Shown here piece after piece: positions 1 through 10,353 of a DNA stretch of 64,000 nucleotides (within the stretch, counting starts at the first letter, position 1; each line of letters begins with the position of its first letter). This stretch comes from Citrobacter braakii. GTDB lineage: Bacteria; Pseudomonadota; Gammaproteobacteria; Enterobacterales; Enterobacteriaceae. The translations under genes and the position numbers were made by a program. The notes under the pieces are model-generated. The model had not been told where the DNA came from. It did not search any database and saw nothing but the letters and a program-made list of their open reading frames with translations. Location: NCBI RefSeq assembly GCF_002075345.1, contig NZ_NAEW01000012.1, positions 1 to 64,000 on the forward strand, read 5' to 3'.

Positions 1-7
1 CAGAATT

Positions 8-127
8 TGCCTGGCGGCTGTAGCGCGGTGGTCCCACCTGACCCCATGCCGAACTCAGAAGTGAAACGCCGTAGCGCCGATGGTAGTGTGGGGTCTCCCC
101 ATGCGAGAGTAGGGAACTGCCAGGCAT
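8..127 (+). rRNA. rrf: 5S ribosomal RNA
   Basis: This 120-nt stretch matches the E. coli 5S rRNA from memory, with one visible change near its 5' end (T at 18). The terminal helix is intact: the first ten bases pair with the last ten. It is the end of an rRNA operon whose 16S and 23S genes lie left of the window. With the following tRNA-Asp it corresponds to rrnH of E. coli. Confidence 0.97.
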
Positions 128-180
128 CAAATTGCAGTAAACCGGGATGAATAATCCGGGTAGTGACAAAGAAATTCGGT

Positions 181-257
181 GGAGCGGTAGTTCAGTTGGT
201 TAGAATACCTGCCTGTCACGCAGGGGGTCGCGGGTTCGAGTCCCGTCCGTTCCGCCA
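181..257 (+). tRNA. aspU: tRNA-Asp (GTC)
   Basis: A 77-nt cloverleaf with anticodon GTC, a standard T-loop (TTCGAGT) and an encoded 3' CCA. It lies 53 nt after the 5S gene, as in the distal part of an rRNA operon, and is followed at once by a terminator hairpin. The acceptor stem has C5-G68, whereas the second copy at 9602 has U5-A68. Confidence 0.98.
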
Positions 258-266
258 CTTATTAAG

Positions 267-299
267 AGCCCTGAGCTAACGCTCAGGGCTTTTTCTTTT
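267..299 (+). terminator. Rho-independent terminator of the rRNA/tRNA operon
   Basis: A perfect 10-bp stem (267-276 with 281-290) closes a TAAC loop and is followed by a T-rich run. It ends the 5S/tRNA-Asp transcript. Confidence 0.9.
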
Positions 300-421
300 C
301 CAGCGATTTAATTATTGCTGAATCCGCAAAAATCCTCTGCATTTTTCACTCTTTTTCGGCAAAGAACTGATGGTCATAATCCTCTCAGTTAACGAACATA
401 GTGATTAAAAAGAGGAATTCT

Positions 422-1225
422 ATGACTATCCCTGCATTTGGTTTAGGTACGTTTCGCCTGAAAGACGACGTGGTTATCGCTTCTGTCAAAACGGCGCTTG
501 AGCTGGGCTACCGTGCTGTCGACACTGCGCAAATCTATGAAAATGAAGCGGCTGTTGGTCAGGCAATTGCCGAAAGTGGCGTACCGCGTAACGAGTTGTA
601 CATCACCACCAAGATCTGGATTGAAAATCTCAGCAAAGACAAACTGATCCCAAGTCTGAAAGAAAGTCTGAAGAAACTGCGTACGGATTATGTTGATTTG
701 ACGCTGATCCACTGGCCATCTCCGGGCGATGCGGTATCCGTTGAAGAGTTTATGCAGGCGCTGCTTGAAGCGAAAGAGCAGGGGCTGACTCGCGAAATTG
801 GTATCTCAAACTTCACTATTCCGCTGATGGAAAAAGCCATTGCTACAGTAGGTGCAGACAATATCGCGACCAACCAGATTGAGCTGTCTCCGTATCTGCA
901 GAGTCGTAAGGTGGTTGACTGGGCTAAAGCGCACGGTATCCACATCACCTCTTACATGACGCTGGCTTACGGTAAGGCACTAAAAGATGAAGTGATTGCG
1001 CGCATTGGCGCTAAACATAACGCGACCCCAGCGCAGGTTATTCTGGCATGGGCAATGGATGAAGGTTACTCCGTGATCCCTTCATCTACCAAGCGTGAAA
1101 ACCTTGCAAGCAACTTGCTGGCGCTGGACCTGCATCTGGATACTGAAGATAAAAAAGCGATCGCGGCACTGGACTGCAACGATCGTCTGGTCAGCCCGGA
1201 AGGCCTGGCCCCTGATTGGGATTAA
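422..1225 (+). CDS. dkgB: 2,5-diketo-D-gluconate reductase B (aldo-keto reductase)
   Basis: NADPH-dependent aldo-keto reductase, 267 aa, the same length as E. coli DkgB (YafB) and closely similar throughout. The family reduces 2,5-diketo-D-gluconate and small aldehydes such as methylglyoxal in the cytoplasm. The AKR catalytic tetrad is visible as D34, Y39, K64 and H97 (in LIHWP), and the NADP-binding C-terminal part has the IPSSTK motif. I chose ATG 422 over an in-frame GTG at 401 because AGAGGAA lies just before 422 and the protein then starts like the E. coli one. It is a single-gene unit convergent with yafC. Confidence 0.96.
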   Translation: MTIPAFGLGTFRLKDDVVIASVKTALELGYRAVDTAQIYENEAAVGQAIAESGVPRNELYITTKIWIENLSKDKLIPSLKESLKKLRTDYVDLTLIHWPSPGDAVSVEEFMQALLEAKEQGLTREIGISNFTIPLMEKAIATVGADNIATNQIELSPYLQSRKVVDWAKAHGIHITSYMTLAYGKALKDEVIARIGAKHNATPAQVILAWAMDEGYSVIPSSTKRENLASNLLALDLHLDTEDKKAIAALDCNDRLVSPEGLAPDWD

Positions 1226-1245
1226 TTGCCCGACCCTCTGTACCT

Positions 1246-2160
1246 TTAACCCTCTTTCACAGCTCCTTCGGGAGCTGTTCTTATATACTCACTTAAAAAG
1301 TCTATAAATGCCCGAATGCGTGTACTGACCGCACGATCGCTGTAGTAAACGGCGCTGAAAGGCATTTCTACCGGCAGACGTTTATCGGCCAGCAGCTCCA
1401 CCAGTTCTCCCCGCGCGATCTCTTTATCAATCATATAATCTGAAAGACATGCGATACCATTGCCGCTCAGGCAAAGCTGTTTTAACGTTTCCCCGCTGTT
1501 GGAAGAAATCCCACATTCGACCTCATGGAGCTGTCCGTCGCTACGGGCAATCGGCCAGGTATTGAGTGAAACGGGTTCGGAAAACCCCAGACACAGATGC
1601 TGCTTTAACTGTTCGACGGTCTCGGGCTTGCCAAAACGGGCAATATAGTCCGGTGAGGCAATAATCTTACGATAGCTGGTAAACAACGGACGCGCACGCA
1701 GGCTTGAGTCAGTCAGCGTACCTGCTCGTATCGCGACATCCACTTTTCGTTCAATAAGATTGATGAACGTTTCTGAGGAGACAAGAGACAATGTCATCTC
1801 AGGATATCGCTCACGGAACGGTCTGATTAGCGGCATCAGGAAATGCAGCATCACCGGCGTTGCCGCGTCGATACGCAGCAGGCCGCGCGGGGTATTGCGT
1901 GACTCCATGATTTCCGTTTCTGCTGCTGCCATCTCTTGCAGTATCTGCTGCACACGCCTGAAGTAGCGTTCTCCTTCTTCTGTCAGGCTTAGCTGTCGGG
2001 TAGTTCGATTAAGCAGACTCACACCCAATTTCATCTCCAGCTTTTTTACTGCCCGACTGACTGCGGAATTAGCCTGACCGAGTTGTTCTGCCGCCCGGCT
2101 GAAGCTGCCGCTTTCCACAACGGCCACAAAAATCGCAAGTTCTTCAGAGGTTGCTTTCAT
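1246..2160 (-). CDS. yafC: LysR-family transcriptional regulator YafC
   Basis: 304 aa, the same length as E. coli YafC and similar along its length. The N-terminal about 60 residues form the LysR winged helix-turn-helix ([15 protein letters not shown] then SRAVKKLE). The rest is the periplasmic-binding-protein-like effector domain. Its ligand is unknown. Here it is transcribed away from an MFS exporter gene about 100 bp upstream, the classic arrangement for a LysR regulator and its target, so it may control that transporter. In E. coli K-12 that transporter gene is absent, so the pairing is an inference. Confidence 0.93.
   Translation of the reverse strand: MKATSEELAIFVAVVESGSFSRAAEQLGQANSAVSRAVKKLEMKLGVSLLNRTTRQLSLTEEGERYFRRVQQILQEMAAAETEIMESRNTPRGLLRIDAATPVMLHFLMPLIRPFRERYPEMTLSLVSSETFINLIERKVDVAIRAGTLTDSSLRARPLFTSYRKIIASPDYIARFGKPETVEQLKQHLCLGFSEPVSLNTWPIARSDGQLHEVECGISSNSGETLKQLCLSGNGIACLSDYMIDKEIARGELVELLADKRLPVEMPFSAVYYSDRAVSTRIRAFIDFLSEYIRTAPEGAVKEG
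1259..1285 (+). terminator. Probable dkgB terminator with TTCG tetraloop
   Basis: An 8-bp perfect stem (1259-1266 with 1271-1278) closed by a stable TTCG loop and followed by TCTTATAT. It lies 33 nt after the dkgB stop and overlaps the last codons of the convergent yafC. The T-run is imperfect, so strength is uncertain. Confidence 0.55.
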
Positions 2161-2264
2161 TTTTGCACCTGACGCAAAATTATATTGAGATTTTGAATGT
2201 TTTTGTTATTAAAACATCCCGGCATACTGCGTGTCATCTGATTACTGATGTTACGGAGTTATTT

Positions 2265-3440
2265 ATGCCTCTCGCATTATTTGCACTAACAATAAGTGCC
2301 TTCGCTATTGGCACGACTGAGTTTGTGATTGTTGGCCTGGTGCCGACCATTGCTCAACAACTGGCAATCTCGTTACCTTCAGCCGGGATGCTGGTTTCAA
2401 TCTATGCGCTGGGTGTGGCGATTGGCGCACCAGTGCTGACCGCTCTGACCGGAAGCCTGCCACGTAAAAAGTTGCTTGTCGCGCTGATGGTCCTGTTTAC
2501 GGCGGGGAATTTACTGGCATGGCAGGCACCCGGGTATATGACACTTATTGTCGCCCGTCTGCTGACGGGGCTGGCTCACGGCGTATTCTTCTCGATTGGT
2601 TCCACTATCGCGACAAGTCTGGTGCCAAAAGAAAAAGCAGCTTCCGCCATCGCTATTATGTTCGGTGGCTTAACGGTGGCACTGGTCACGGGCGTGCCGC
2701 TGGGTACGTTTATCGGCCAGCACTTTGGCTGGCGTGAGACTTTCCTGGCAGTATCAATGTTAGGCGTGATTGCGCTGATTAGTAGCCAACTACTGATCCC
2801 GGCTAACATTCCTGGTCGAGCGGCCGCCAGCATTCGCGACCAGGTGAAAGTGCTGACTCATCCTCGTCTGTTGCTGATTTACGCCGTTACGGCATTGGGC
2901 TACGGTGGTGTGTTCACGGCTTTCACCTTCCTGGCACCGATGATGCAGGATCTGGCGGGCTTCTCCCCGGCAGCGGTGAGCTGGATCTTACTGGGTTACG
3001 GGGTATCAGTCGCTATCGGCAATATCTGGGGCGGTAAACTGGCGGATAAGCATGGTGCGGTTCCTGCATTGAAATTCATTTTCGCCGCGCTGTTTGTTCT
3101 GCTGATGGTCTTCCAACTGACGGCTTCCACGCAGTACGCCGCGCTGGCTACCATTCTGGTGATGGGGATCTTTGCCTTCGGTAACGTACCAGGGTTGCAG
3201 GTCTACGTGGTACAGAAAGCGGAACAATTTACGCCCAATGCTGTTGATGTGGCGTCAGGGCTGAACATTGCAGCGTTTAATATTGGTATTGCACTGGGTT
3301 CCGTGATTGGCGGACAAACGGTCGAGCATTATGGGTTGGCGCAGACACCATGGATTGGCGCACTTATTGTTCTGGTGGCTTTCGTGCTGATGGGGCTGAG
3401 CGGCCGTCTTGATAAGCCCACGCACGTTGCTCTGGGGTAA
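2265..3440 (+). CDS. MFS transporter, DHA1 family (YdhP/AraJ-like)
   Basis: 391-aa protein with about 12 hydrophobic segments and DHA1 drug:H+ antiporter features: the N-terminal run AIGTTEFVIVGLVP, then the RLLTGLAHGVFFSIG segment (motif-B/C region). It resembles E. coli YdhP in layout. It likely exports small molecules across the inner membrane by proton antiport; the substrate cannot be told. ATG 2265 is chosen because TTACGGAG precedes it and the upstream residues of the longer frame look non-coding. It is divergent from yafC and followed by a hairpin at 3521-3544. As I recall, E. coli K-12 has no gene here, so it is an accessory insertion in the backbone. Confidence 0.88.
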   Translation: MPLALFALTISAFAIGTTEFVIVGLVPTIAQQLAISLPSAGMLVSIYALGVAIGAPVLTALTGSLPRKKLLVALMVLFTAGNLLAWQAPGYMTLIVARLLTGLAHGVFFSIGSTIATSLVPKEKAASAIAIMFGGLTVALVTGVPLGTFIGQHFGWRETFLAVSMLGVIALISSQLLIPANIPGRAAASIRDQVKVLTHPRLLLIYAVTALGYGGVFTAFTFLAPMMQDLAGFSPAAVSWILLGYGVSVAIGNIWGGKLADKHGAVPALKFIFAALFVLLMVFQLTASTQYAALATILVMGIFAFGNVPGLQVYVVQKAEQFTPNAVDVASGLNIAAFNIGIALGSVIGGQTVEHYGLAQTPWIGALIVLVAFVLMGLSGRLDKPTHVALG

Positions 3441-3520
3441 ATCATTGATGTAAGCGCCCACTTACAAAACAAACTGCAATTGTTCGTTGAAAGTGAGTGC
3501 TAAAATCCCTATAACAGAAG

Positions 3521-3544
3521 AACCAGTCCGGCTGCGGACTGGTT
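3521..3544 (+). other. Intergenic hairpin between the MFS gene and yafD
   Basis: A perfect 10-bp inverted repeat (3521-3530 with 3535-3544) around a GCTG loop. It lacks a T-run, so it may be a weak or Rho-assisted terminator of the MFS gene, or an mRNA-stabilising hairpin. Confidence 0.5.
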
Positions 3545-3562
3545 GACGTTACAGAGGTTTGA

Positions 3563-4372
<810 letters not shown>

Positions 4373-4448
4373 CGGTGTGTCAGGTCTGCCGTAGGGCAGG
4401 CCTGTGATGGTTGCCCTTCATATTTCACAACAACCGAAGGACAACACA

Positions 4449-5219
4449 ATGACAACACGCTCTCATCATGACAACGTCGAAAAACAGTTTGGCTCTCAGG
4501 CTAATGCCTACTTAACCAGTGCGGTGCACGCCTCTGGTCGTGACTTGCAACGTCTGGGGGAAAGGTTGTTGGCATTTCCGCAGGCCCGCGTGTTGGATAT
4601 GGGATGCGGAGCGGGGCACGCCAGCTTTGTGGCCGCGCAATACGCAAAGCAGGTAGTGGCATATGATTTATCGTCGCAGATGCTTGACGTGGTCACTGAA
4701 GCGGCAAAGGACAGAGGTCTGGAGAATATCGCCACACGGCAGGGTTATGCTGAAAGCCTGCCGTTTGAAGATAACGTATTTGACGTGGTGATTAGCCGCT
4801 ATTCCGCGCATCACTGGCATGATGTCGGGCGTGCGTTGCGAGAAGTGAACCGCATTCTGAGGCCCGGCGGCGTGCTGATTGTGATGGATGTGATGTCGCC
4901 TGGCCATCCTGTACGTGACATCTGGTTGCAAACTGTGGAGGCGTTACGCGATACCTCGCACGTACGCAACTATTCCAGCGGAGAATGGCTGTCGTTAATC
5001 AATGACGCCAATCTGATTGCCGATACCTTGTTAACCGATCGTCTGCCGCTGGAGTTCAGTTCGTGGGTGGCGCGGATGCGCACGCCTGCAGCATTGAGCG
5101 ACGCGATCCGTGTATACCAACAAAGTGCTTCTGCGGAAGTGAAAGCCTATTTTGCGTTACAGGAAGATGGCTCGTTTACCAGCGACACGATAATGGTTGA
5201 AGCACATAAAGCGGGATAA
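4449..5219 (+). CDS. yafE: SAM-dependent methyltransferase YafE
   Basis: 256-aa class I methyltransferase of the UbiE/COQ5-like group. SAM motif I (VLDMGCGAG) is at residues 48-56, the acidic ribose-binding end of strand 2 follows (VAYDLS), and the FDVVISRYSAHHW motif marks the catalytic region. The substrate is unknown. ATG 4449 is chosen because GAAGGA lies 8-12 nt upstream; an upstream in-frame start at 4404 lacks a ribosome site. From memory, the E. coli K-12 annotation is shorter (about 207 aa), so the K-12 start may be annotated too far in. Terminated by the hairpin at 5226-5252. Confidence 0.9.
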   Translation: MTTRSHHDNVEKQFGSQANAYLTSAVHASGRDLQRLGERLLAFPQARVLDMGCGAGHASFVAAQYAKQVVAYDLSSQMLDVVTEAAKDRGLENIATRQGYAESLPFEDNVFDVVISRYSAHHWHDVGRALREVNRILRPGGVLIVMDVMSPGHPVRDIWLQTVEALRDTSHVRNYSSGEWLSLINDANLIADTLLTDRLPLEFSSWVARMRTPAALSDAIRVYQQSASAEVKAYFALQEDGSFTSDTIMVEAHKAG

Positions 5220-5225
5220 ATAAAA

Positions 5226-5252
5226 AAGGCACTGGGGGGAAACCAGTGCCTT
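5226..5252. terminator. Bidirectional terminator between yafE and mltD
   Basis: A 10-bp stem (5226-5235 with 5243-5252) lying between two convergent genes, with A-rich sequence on the left and T-rich sequence on the right, so it can stop transcripts from both sides. Confidence 0.85.
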
Positions 5253-5268
5253 CATTTCTACAATGCTA

Positions 5269-6627
5269 TCAGGAGTCCGGCATACCGCTGTTTTTCACAA
5301 ACAACGTTAGCTGATCGCCTGGCTGCAGATTGTTCGTATCGCTGTTCCAGCGCATCACATCCTTGATGTTAACCCCGTGGCGTTTGGCAATGCTCGAGAG
5401 CGAGTCGCCTTTACGCACACGATAGGTGATGCTATCGCTGTTGTTCGCCAGTCGCTGTGCGCTGGTACCAGCGCCCACCGTCAGATTTTGGCCTACTTTC
5501 AGCGATGACCCGCGCAGATTATTCCACTGCTTAAGGTCATTGGTGCTCACGCCAAGACGTGAAGCGACGCCAGAAAGCGTATCGCCAGAGCGAACTTTGT
5601 AGCTACGGCTGTTCAGCGGCGTGTTATCCGCAACCAACGTTGACTGCACGGCTGCAATTTCGCCTGAGGCCAGAGACTCACGCAGCTTCTCTGCATGCTT
5701 CTTTGGCACCATCACATATTGCGGACCACTGGCACCCAACGTGGAGCCTTTCACGCCTGCATTGAAGGTTTTCAGCTTGCTGACGGAAATACCTGCCATA
5801 TCGGCAACCTGAGCCATTTCAACCGGGCTACTCAGGCGAACACGTGCCAACGCGCGGCTTTCGTCTGTTGTTGGCAGACGCACGCCATAGCGTTTGCTGT
5901 TTTTGAGTATATCGCTCAATGCCAGCATTTTTGGCACATATAGCTTCGTTTCCTGAGGCAATGGCAACGACCAGAAGTCAGTGGGTTTACCACGGGCTTT
6001 GTTCGTTTTAATTGCCTTCATGACACGACCTTCACCGCTATTATAAGCAGCAACGGTCAGCAGCCAGTCGCCATCAAACATTTTGTTCAGACGCTGCATC
6101 ATGTCCAGTGCGGCGGTGGTGGAAGCCACAACGTCGCGACGTGCATCATAATTGCGGGTCTGTTTTAAACCATAATTGCGCCCCGTGCTCGGAATGATCT
6201 GCCAAATACCTGCGGCATTGGCGCCAGACGTTGCGTGAGGATCAAAAGCGCTCTCCACTATGGGTAGTAGTACCAGTTCCATTGGCATGTTACGTTTCTT
6301 AACCTGCCCGGCTATCCAGTACATATACGGCTCTGCCCGTAAAGTTACATCGTGGAGATAGCTCTTATTGCGTAAATACTTCTGTTTCTGTTCGCGAATC
6401 CGGTTGTTTTCCGGAATTCCCATCTTTAGCTCGTCACCAATGAAAGCCCACAAATCTTGATCAGCAGCGATAGATGTTCCGTCGTCCATCCATCGCGCCT
6501 GACTTGTAAACTTTCCTGCTTCCCCTTGACCAGCTGCAGAAAGGCTCTGTGCGTGTTGTTGGACGTTACCAGTATTCTGGCACCCAACAAGCAGGACAGA
6601 GGCGAGTAATATCGCTTTTGCCTTCAT
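5269..6627 (-). CDS. mltD: Membrane-bound lytic murein transglycosylase D
   Basis: Outer-membrane lipoprotein that cleaves the MurNAc-GlcNAc bond of peptidoglycan, leaving a 1,6-anhydro end. 452 aa, as in E. coli. The N-terminus is a lipoprotein signal with lipobox LVGC (C16). The catalytic Glu is E125 in the IVESAFDP motif, followed by SGANAAGIWQ typical of family 1 soluble-transglycosylase-like enzymes. Two LysM peptidoglycan-binding repeats lie at about 344-386 and 402-445 (each with V(R/K)xGD(T/S)LS). Neighbouring gloB is on the same strand upstream, separated by 71 bp. Confidence 0.97.
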   Translation of the reverse strand: MKAKAILLASVLLVGCQNTGNVQQHAQSLSAAGQGEAGKFTSQARWMDDGTSIAADQDLWAFIGDELKMGIPENNRIREQKQKYLRNKSYLHDVTLRAEPYMYWIAGQVKKRNMPMELVLLPIVESAFDPHATSGANAAGIWQIIPSTGRNYGLKQTRNYDARRDVVASTTAALDMMQRLNKMFDGDWLLTVAAYNSGEGRVMKAIKTNKARGKPTDFWSLPLPQETKLYVPKMLALSDILKNSKRYGVRLPTTDESRALARVRLSSPVEMAQVADMAGISVSKLKTFNAGVKGSTLGASGPQYVMVPKKHAEKLRESLASGEIAAVQSTLVADNTPLNSRSYKVRSGDTLSGVASRLGVSTNDLKQWNNLRGSSLKVGQNLTVGAGTSAQRLANNSDSITYRVRKGDSLSSIAKRHGVNIKDVMRWNSDTNNLQPGDQLTLFVKNSGMPDS

Positions 6628-6698
6628 GTGTGTGTCAATAGTTGCTTAAAAGACGACCGATCATAACGGCGAAGTTTTCAAAAGGCAACCCGCAATTG

Positions 6699-7454
6699 TC
6701 AGAACGTATCTTTCTTTGACCTTAACCAGGCAAAACGCTCTTCAGGTTGTTGCAATATTGTTTTTTTATTTATTTCATTAATTAAATCAATATCTTCCGT
6801 TCTTAAAAAAAGATTATTTCGTCGCTCATTTTTCAGAATTACGGGCAGTGTCATTTGTTTTTTTACGCGTAACTCATTAACTTTACGATAATATTCATTT
6901 ATGAACGGATCGTGCGGTAGAATGCTTAAGGCAAACTTCATGTTTGCTAATGTGTACTCATGTGCGCAACAAATCAATGTATCGTCAGGAAGTGCGTTTA
7001 GTTTTTTAAGTGATTGATACATTTGAGATGCTGTGCCTTCAAAAAGCCGACCGCAGCCACCGGAGAAGAGCGTGTCGCCGCAAAACAGGTAAGGGTGGCT
7101 AAAGTAACAGATATGTCCTAAAGTGTGACCCGGCGTAGCAATTACCGTAAATTCATGCCCCAAAACGAGTGCAATATCGCCATCTTCGACTATATGCGTC
7201 GTTCCCTTATCTTGCGTTTCAGCCGGTCCGTATACCGCTATTAGTGGGAAATGTTGCAGAAGTTCTTTCACGCCGCCCACGTGATCCTGATGATGATGTG
7301 TCAGCAGAATGGCCTCGGGAACCCAGTTATGTTCTGCAATAGCTTTCAGAACAGGTGCTGCTTCACCCGGGTCCACAATCAGACAATGTTTGTCATTATT
7401 CGACAGGACCCAGATGTAATTGTCCTGAAATGCAGGAATACTGTTAAGATTCAT
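6699..7454 (-). CDS. gloB: Hydroxyacylglutathione hydrolase (glyoxalase II)
   Basis: 251-aa metallo-beta-lactamase-fold enzyme that hydrolyses S-lactoylglutathione to D-lactate and glutathione, the second step of methylglyoxal detoxification. The metal-binding motif THHHQDH gives H53, H55, D57 and H58; ATPGHTLGH and the FCGDTLF segment supply the other ligands. Length and sequence match E. coli GloB. The start lies 33 bp from divergent yafS, so the two promoters must overlap. Confidence 0.96.
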   Translation of the reverse strand: MNLNSIPAFQDNYIWVLSNNDKHCLIVDPGEAAPVLKAIAEHNWVPEAILLTHHHQDHVGGVKELLQHFPLIAVYGPAETQDKGTTHIVEDGDIALVLGHEFTVIATPGHTLGHICYFSHPYLFCGDTLFSGGCGRLFEGTASQMYQSLKKLNALPDDTLICCAHEYTLANMKFALSILPHDPFINEYYRKVNELRVKKQMTLPVILKNERRNNLFLRTEDIDLINEINKKTILQQPEERFAWLRSKKDTF

Positions 7455-7487
7455 AGATTACCTCTCAATGCGTAACGGAAGGTTGTG

Positions 7488-8210
7488 ATGAAACCGGCAA
7501 GGATCCCTCAAACTGTCGTAGCGCCCGTTAGTTGGGATGATTTTCCCTGGGGCGAACACTATCGTCAGGCGCTGGAGCATCAGCTTAACCCGTGGTTCGC
7601 AAAAATGTACGGATTTCATCTGCTTAAGATTGGTAATTTAAGCGCAGAAATCAATTCTGAAGCGTGCGCGGTTTCTCATCAGGTAAATGTTTCTTTGCAA
7701 GGCGCTCCCATGCAGGTGACTGCCGATCCTTTACATCTGCCCTTTGCCGATAAGTCCGTGGATGTTTGTTTGTTGGCTCATACGCTGCCGTGGTGTTCCG
7801 ATCCACATCGCTTACTGCATGAAGCCGATCGCGTGCTTATTGATGACGGTTGGTTGATTCTGAGCGGCTTTAACCCGGTAAGTTTGATGGGATTGCGTAA
7901 ACTGGTGCCCGTATTGCGTAAAACATCGCCCTACAACAGCCGGATGTTTACCCTCATGCGGCAGTTGGACTGGCTCTCATTGCTGAATTTTGAAGTGCTG
8001 CACTGTAGCCGTTTTCATGTCCTGCCCTGGAACAAGAAGGGCGGGAAAATGTTAAGCGCCCATATCCCTGCGCTGGGCTGTTTGCAACTGGTGGTTGCGC
8101 GTAAGCGAACCATTCCGCTTACGCTCAACCCGATGAAACAAAATAAAAGCAAAACGCCTATCCGCCAGGCCGTTGGCGCAACCCGGCAATACCGTAAACC
8201 AGACGTTTAA
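7488..8210 (+). CDS. yafS: SAM-dependent methyltransferase-like protein YafS
   Basis: 240 aa, nearly collinear with E. coli YafS. It is a methyltransferase-fold protein: [22 protein letters not shown] resembles the motif around strand 4, but the glycine-rich SAM motif I is not clear, so activity is uncertain. Start ATG 7488 (the preceding GTG at 7485 is a less likely alternative); AACGGAAGG precedes it. The last 4 bp overlap the stop of convergent rnhA. Confidence 0.9.
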   Translation: MKPARIPQTVVAPVSWDDFPWGEHYRQALEHQLNPWFAKMYGFHLLKIGNLSAEINSEACAVSHQVNVSLQGAPMQVTADPLHLPFADKSVDVCLLAHTLPWCSDPHRLLHEADRVLIDDGWLILSGFNPVSLMGLRKLVPVLRKTSPYNSRMFTLMRQLDWLSLLNFEVLHCSRFHVLPWNKKGGKMLSAHIPALGCLQLVVARKRTIPLTLNPMKQNKSKTPIRQAVGATRQYRKPDV

Positions 8211-8674
8211 GCCTCAGCCTGATACCCAATATCATCCTGAGTGGGACGCATTGCAGCAGCGCGGGCAAGCTCATCACAGCGTTCGTTTTCCGGATGGCCC
8301 GCATGGCCTTTAACCCATTCCCATTTGATTTGATGCGGCCCCAGCGCGGTATCCAGACGTTTCCACAGATCGACGTTCTTCACTGGTTTTTTATCTGCTG
8401 TTTTCCAGCCGCGCTTCTTCCAGTTGTGGATCCACTGCGTAATGCCCTGGCGCACATACTGGCTGTCCGTGCTGAGTATCACTTCACACTGTTCTTTCAG
8501 GGCTTCCAACGCAACGATTGCCGCCATCAGCTCCATGCGATTATTGGTGGTGAGGTTGTAGCCTTCGCTAAAGGTTTTTTCGCGCCCGCGATAGCGTAAA
8601 ATCGCCCCATAACCACCTGGCCCTGGATTTCCCAGGCAAGAACCATCGGTGAAAATCTCTACCTGTTTAAGCAT
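8207..8674 (-). CDS. rnhA: Ribonuclease HI
   Basis: 155-aa endonuclease that cuts the RNA strand of RNA-DNA hybrids, removing R-loops and primers. The catalytic carboxylates D10 (FTDGS), E48 (NRMELMA) and D70 (STDSQ), plus the later D near residue 134, are all present. Same length as the E. coli enzyme. Divergent from dnaQ with a 64-bp shared promoter region, the arrangement known in E. coli. Confidence 0.98.
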   Translation of the reverse strand: MLKQVEIFTDGSCLGNPGPGGYGAILRYRGREKTFSEGYNLTTNNRMELMAAIVALEALKEQCEVILSTDSQYVRQGITQWIHNWKKRGWKTADKKPVKNVDLWKRLDTALGPHQIKWEWVKGHAGHPENERCDELARAAAMRPTQDDIGYQAEA

Positions 8675-8738
8675 CTCTGGTAGACTTCCTGTTTTAGCAA
8701 ATCGAAATCAAACGATAAGTCTGACATAAATGACCGTT

Positions 8739-9467
8739 ATGAGCACTGGAATTACACGACAGATCGTCCTCGATACCGAAACCACCGGTATGAACCAGAT
8801 TGGCGCCCACTACGAAGGCCACAAGATCATTGAGATCGGTGCGGTTGAAGTGGTGAACCGCCGCCTGACCGGGAATAACTTCCACGTTTACCTGAAACCG
8901 GATCGGCTGGTGGACCCGGAAGCGTTTGGTGTACACGGAATCGCAGACGAATTCCTGCTTGATAAACCTACGTTTGCCGATGTGGCCGATGAGTTTCTCG
9001 ACTACATCCGCGGTGCAGAGCTGGTCATCCATAACGCATCGTTTGATATCGGCTTTATGGATTACGAATTTGCTAAGCTCAGGCGGGATATTCCAAAGAC
9101 AAACGAATTCTGCAAAATTACCGATAGCCTGGCGCTGGCGAGGAAAATGTTTCCTGGCAAGCGCAACAGCCTTGATGCGTTATGCTCACGCTATGAAATA
9201 GACAACAGTAAGCGAACCCTGCACGGCGCATTGCTCGATGCCCAGATTCTGGCCGACGTTTATCTGATGATGACCGGTGGGCAGACCACGATGGCGTTCT
9301 CAATGGAAGGTGACAGCCAGCAGCAGAATGACACGGGGATCCAGCGTATTGTGCGACAGTCCAGCAAACTACGCGTTGTTTTCGCCACTGATGAAGAGTT
9401 AGCGGCCCATGAGTCGCGCCTTGACCTGGTGCAGAAGAAAGGCGGAAGTTGCCTCTGGCGGGCATAG
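8739..9467 (+). CDS. dnaQ: DNA polymerase III epsilon subunit (3'-5' proofreading exonuclease)
   Basis: Proofreading subunit of the replicative polymerase, 242 aa versus 243 in E. coli. DEDDh motif residues are visible: D12 and E14 in LDTETTG, D near 103 in FDIGFMD, and H and D in HGALLDAQ. The C-terminal tail (KKGGSCLWRA) that binds the alpha subunit is intact. ATG 8739 gives the E. coli N-terminus MST; an in-frame ATG at 8730 is possible but less likely. tRNA-Asp follows after about 135 bp. Confidence 0.97.
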   Translation: MSTGITRQIVLDTETTGMNQIGAHYEGHKIIEIGAVEVVNRRLTGNNFHVYLKPDRLVDPEAFGVHGIADEFLLDKPTFADVADEFLDYIRGAELVIHNASFDIGFMDYEFAKLRRDIPKTNEFCKITDSLALARKMFPGKRNSLDALCSRYEIDNSKRTLHGALLDAQILADVYLMMTGGQTTMAFSMEGDSQQQNDTGIQRIVRQSSKLRVVFATDEELAAHESRLDLVQKKGGSCLWRA

Positions 9468-9601
9468 TTTGTACGTTTTCCGTATGGAAATGACCATTCG
9501 GGTGATTTTTGCAGCAAACGATTAAAAAACGTGAGAAAAAGCGTTGACGAGGCGTGAGGCAATCCGTAATATTCGCTTCGTTCCCAAGTGGAACACAACG
9601 C

Positions 9602-9678
9602 GGAGTGGTAGTTCAGTTGGTTAGAATACCTGCCTGTCACGCAGGGGGTCGCGGGTTCGAGTCCCGTCCATTCCGCCA
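9602..9678 (+). tRNA. aspV: tRNA-Asp (GTC), second copy
   Basis: 77-nt cloverleaf with GTC anticodon and encoded CCA, identical to the copy at 181 except for two changes that compensate each other in the acceptor stem (U5-A68 instead of C5-G68). It sits downstream of dnaQ as aspV does in E. coli, a site I recall as a hotspot for genomic islands; here the fimbrial island follows it. No integrase gene or duplicated tRNA 3' end was seen. Confidence 0.98.
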
Positions 9679-9688
9679 CTATTCAGAA

Positions 9689-9724
9689 AGCCTGAATCAG
9701 AAATGATTCAGGCTTTCGTCGTTT
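9689..9724 (+). terminator. Terminator after tRNA-Asp
   Basis: An 11-bp perfect stem (9689-9699 with 9704-9714) with GAAA loop, followed by TTCGTCGTTTT. Confidence 0.85.
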
Positions 9725-9833
9725 TAGCCCGCCACAATAATAATCTCATCATCACACTTTATCGACCACGTCCGTGCTATCGGGCAGGCAACACATCAGG
9801 TCATCCTTAACCCGACGCATATCCAGGGGCAGA

Positions 9834-10352
9834 TCAACCTGCGAAGTGATTCATCACGCAGGCGAAGCGGGGGGAAAAGTTATCGCCGATAAGCACAGTT
9901 TCTTCATTCAAGTGCTTTAGCATATACAGCTTGTCGGCACGTTCGTAAGCGTCGAAGAAGAGATAATCGACAGCATCCGTTGCTTCATCATCGGGGGATT
10001 TTTCACGTCCGTTGGGAGTGAGCATGAAAACACCGGCGGTATGGCCGAGTGGTCGGGCATAGCGAAAGAACAGTTTTCGGTTCACAGCAAACTCGCCATC
10101 ATCACTTTTGAGTTTCCCTTGTACTGACAATGAAAGGTGTCCGGAGTTGTAGCTGGTAATCAGCATTATTCCATGGAGTACCTTTTTTGTATCCTGGATG
10201 TCGAGTATCGACGTGAATTCCGAGGAGCAGGAAAAACTGATTTCTTGTTTTTTCGCATTCCCGGCGATAATAAAAAAAGCGATAGCCGCCAGCCCAAAAA
10301 TGGCAATCACGACTGACCATAGTAAAGGAGAGTGATCGCTTTCTTGCTTCAT
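9834..10352 (-). CDS. FidL-like membrane protein, partner of the upstream regulator
   Basis: 172-aa protein with one N-terminal membrane segment (about residues 10-31) and a periplasmic rest with no catalytic motif. Size, topology and position directly after a ToxR/CadC-type regulator match the FidL family known from the Salmonella marT-fidL locus; function in that family is unclear, perhaps modulating the regulator as ToxS does ToxR. ATG 10352 is preferred over ATG 10364 because TGAGGAAT lies just upstream of it; with 10364 the gene overlaps the regulator by 11 bp. Either way the two are translationally coupled. Assignment rests on context plus overall likeness. Confidence 0.65.
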   Translation of the reverse strand: MKQESDHSPLLWSVVIAIFGLAAIAFFIIAGNAKKQEISFSCSSEFTSILDIQDTKKVLHGIMLITSYNSGHLSLSVQGKLKSDDGEFAVNRKLFFRYARPLGHTAGVFMLTPNGREKSPDDEATDAVDYLFFDAYERADKLYMLKHLNEETVLIGDNFSPRFACVMNHFAG

Positions 10353-10353
10353 A

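Noticed and set aside
9260-9679. 139-aa minus-strand frame across dnaQ and tRNA-Asp
   Set aside because: It is antisense to the 3' part of dnaQ and the complete tRNA. The N-terminal residues arise from the complement of the tRNA, a known source of spurious protein annotations.
9725-9833. Island attachment site (duplicated tRNA-Asp 3' end) downstream of aspV
   Set aside because: No second copy of the tRNA 3' segment was found in the island or at its right border near 20900-21500.
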